Under the pieces are notes generated by a model. That model was not told the origin of the DNA, did not search any database, and was given only the letters and a program-made list of their open reading frames with translations. Source: Mucidula mucida (taxonomy: Eukaryota; Basidiomycota; Agaricomycetes; Agaricales; Physalacriaceae). Taken from it: 64,000 bases of DNA. Positions within the stretch are counted from its first letter, which is position 1. Every line of letters begins with the position of its first letter. Shown here in pieces: positions 63,688 to 64,000 of this stretch. Location: the NCBI GenBank assembly GCA_015501055.1, contig JADNYV010000118.1:1-64000 (forward strand), read 5' to 3'. Both the position numbers and the translations under genes were made by a program.

Positions 63688-64000
63688 ATGCTTTCCAGAG
63701 CTCTCTTCGTTCCTTCTCTCCTCTTTCTACCTTCTGGGTCTTATACCTAAACTTTCGATTGGACCTCTGTATGTTCTGTTCTCAGTTTCGCGAAATGCGC
63801 CGTTAATGTTGTTGTCCCTACAGGTCCAAGCCTCGACGAGCCTCGATTGGGTTGACTGTTACGATGCGTTCAAGTGTGCACGCCTCCAGGTACGACTTAT
63901 CGTTCGCTTGGTCTTCCATAATAAAACATGAATGTTTGAATAGGCGCCCTTGGACTACTGAAACGAAAACGGGACCCAAGCCGGCATAGCTGTCATCAAG
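63688..64000 (+). pseudogene. Secreted alpha/beta hydrolase (TAP-like), 5' end with stops
   Basis: MLSRALFVPSLLFLPSGSYT looks like a signal peptide. The same frame continues through TAA (63748-63750) into TFDWTS, an intron (63769-63823), VQASTSLDWVDCYDAFKCAR, LQ, an intron (63890-63943), then APLDY, TGA (63959-63961), NENGTQAGIAVIK to the edge. The pattern FDW ... SLDWVDCYD-x-F-x-CARL-x-x-PLDY is the N-terminal signature of fungal secreted TAP-like alpha/beta hydrolases (tripeptidyl-aminopeptidase type). Two stops in otherwise perfect frame with clean introns point to a recently inactivated gene. The catalytic part lies outside the window. Confidence 0.7.

Overview
The window looks like an accessory, transposon-rich stretch of an Agaricomycete (mushroom-forming basidiomycete) chromosome. 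The grounds are short GT-AG introns of about 45-60 nt that must be removed to restore reading frames, two transposase families abundant in Agaricomycetes (Plavaka and KDZ), a multi-copy F-box gene, and enzyme remnants (cytochrome P450, alginate-lyase-like, secreted alpha/beta hydrolase). No rRNA gene, CRISPR array or bacterial operon was seen.

Layout. (1) 1-15290: a block of duplicated, mostly broken single-lineage genes (C-terminal piece of a 346-aa family, piece of a 157-aa family, F-box pseudogene) ending in a 1.16-kb element with long terminal inverted repeats. That element is split by a 6.5-kb Plavaka DNA transposon (6060-12596) and again by a 244-bp TA-flanked MITE (12931-13174). (2) 12597-15290 and 22482-24925 are nearly identical inverted copies, each carrying the whole 346-aa gene. 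They enclose about 7.2 kb with four small genes: a PD-(D/E)XK-like protein, a divergent partner, and two members of a small family sharing an SWDGE core. The inversion continues past 24925 to about 25930, matching 5040-6059 on the far side of the Plavaka insertion. (3) 25959-31440: broken alginate-lyase-like gene and a damaged P450. (4) 31760-45791: a 14-kb KDZ transposon with inverted ends, a KDZ transposase with a CxC2-type cysteine cluster, and five further genes, two of them internally repetitive. (5) 47202-55729: a second copy of the 871-5446 block, with the F-box gene in tandem (one broken, one intact), ending in another 1.17-kb inverted-repeat element. (6) 56411-64000: more ordinary single-copy genes: an unknown acidic protein, an intact many-exon MFS transporter, and at the right edge an alpha/beta-hydrolase 5' end with two in-frame stops.

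The genes do not form a pathway. The coherent story is genomic: duplication, inversion and nested transposition, with several empty sites and shared lesions that let the events be ordered. Identity statements are by eye; no alignments or database searches were run.
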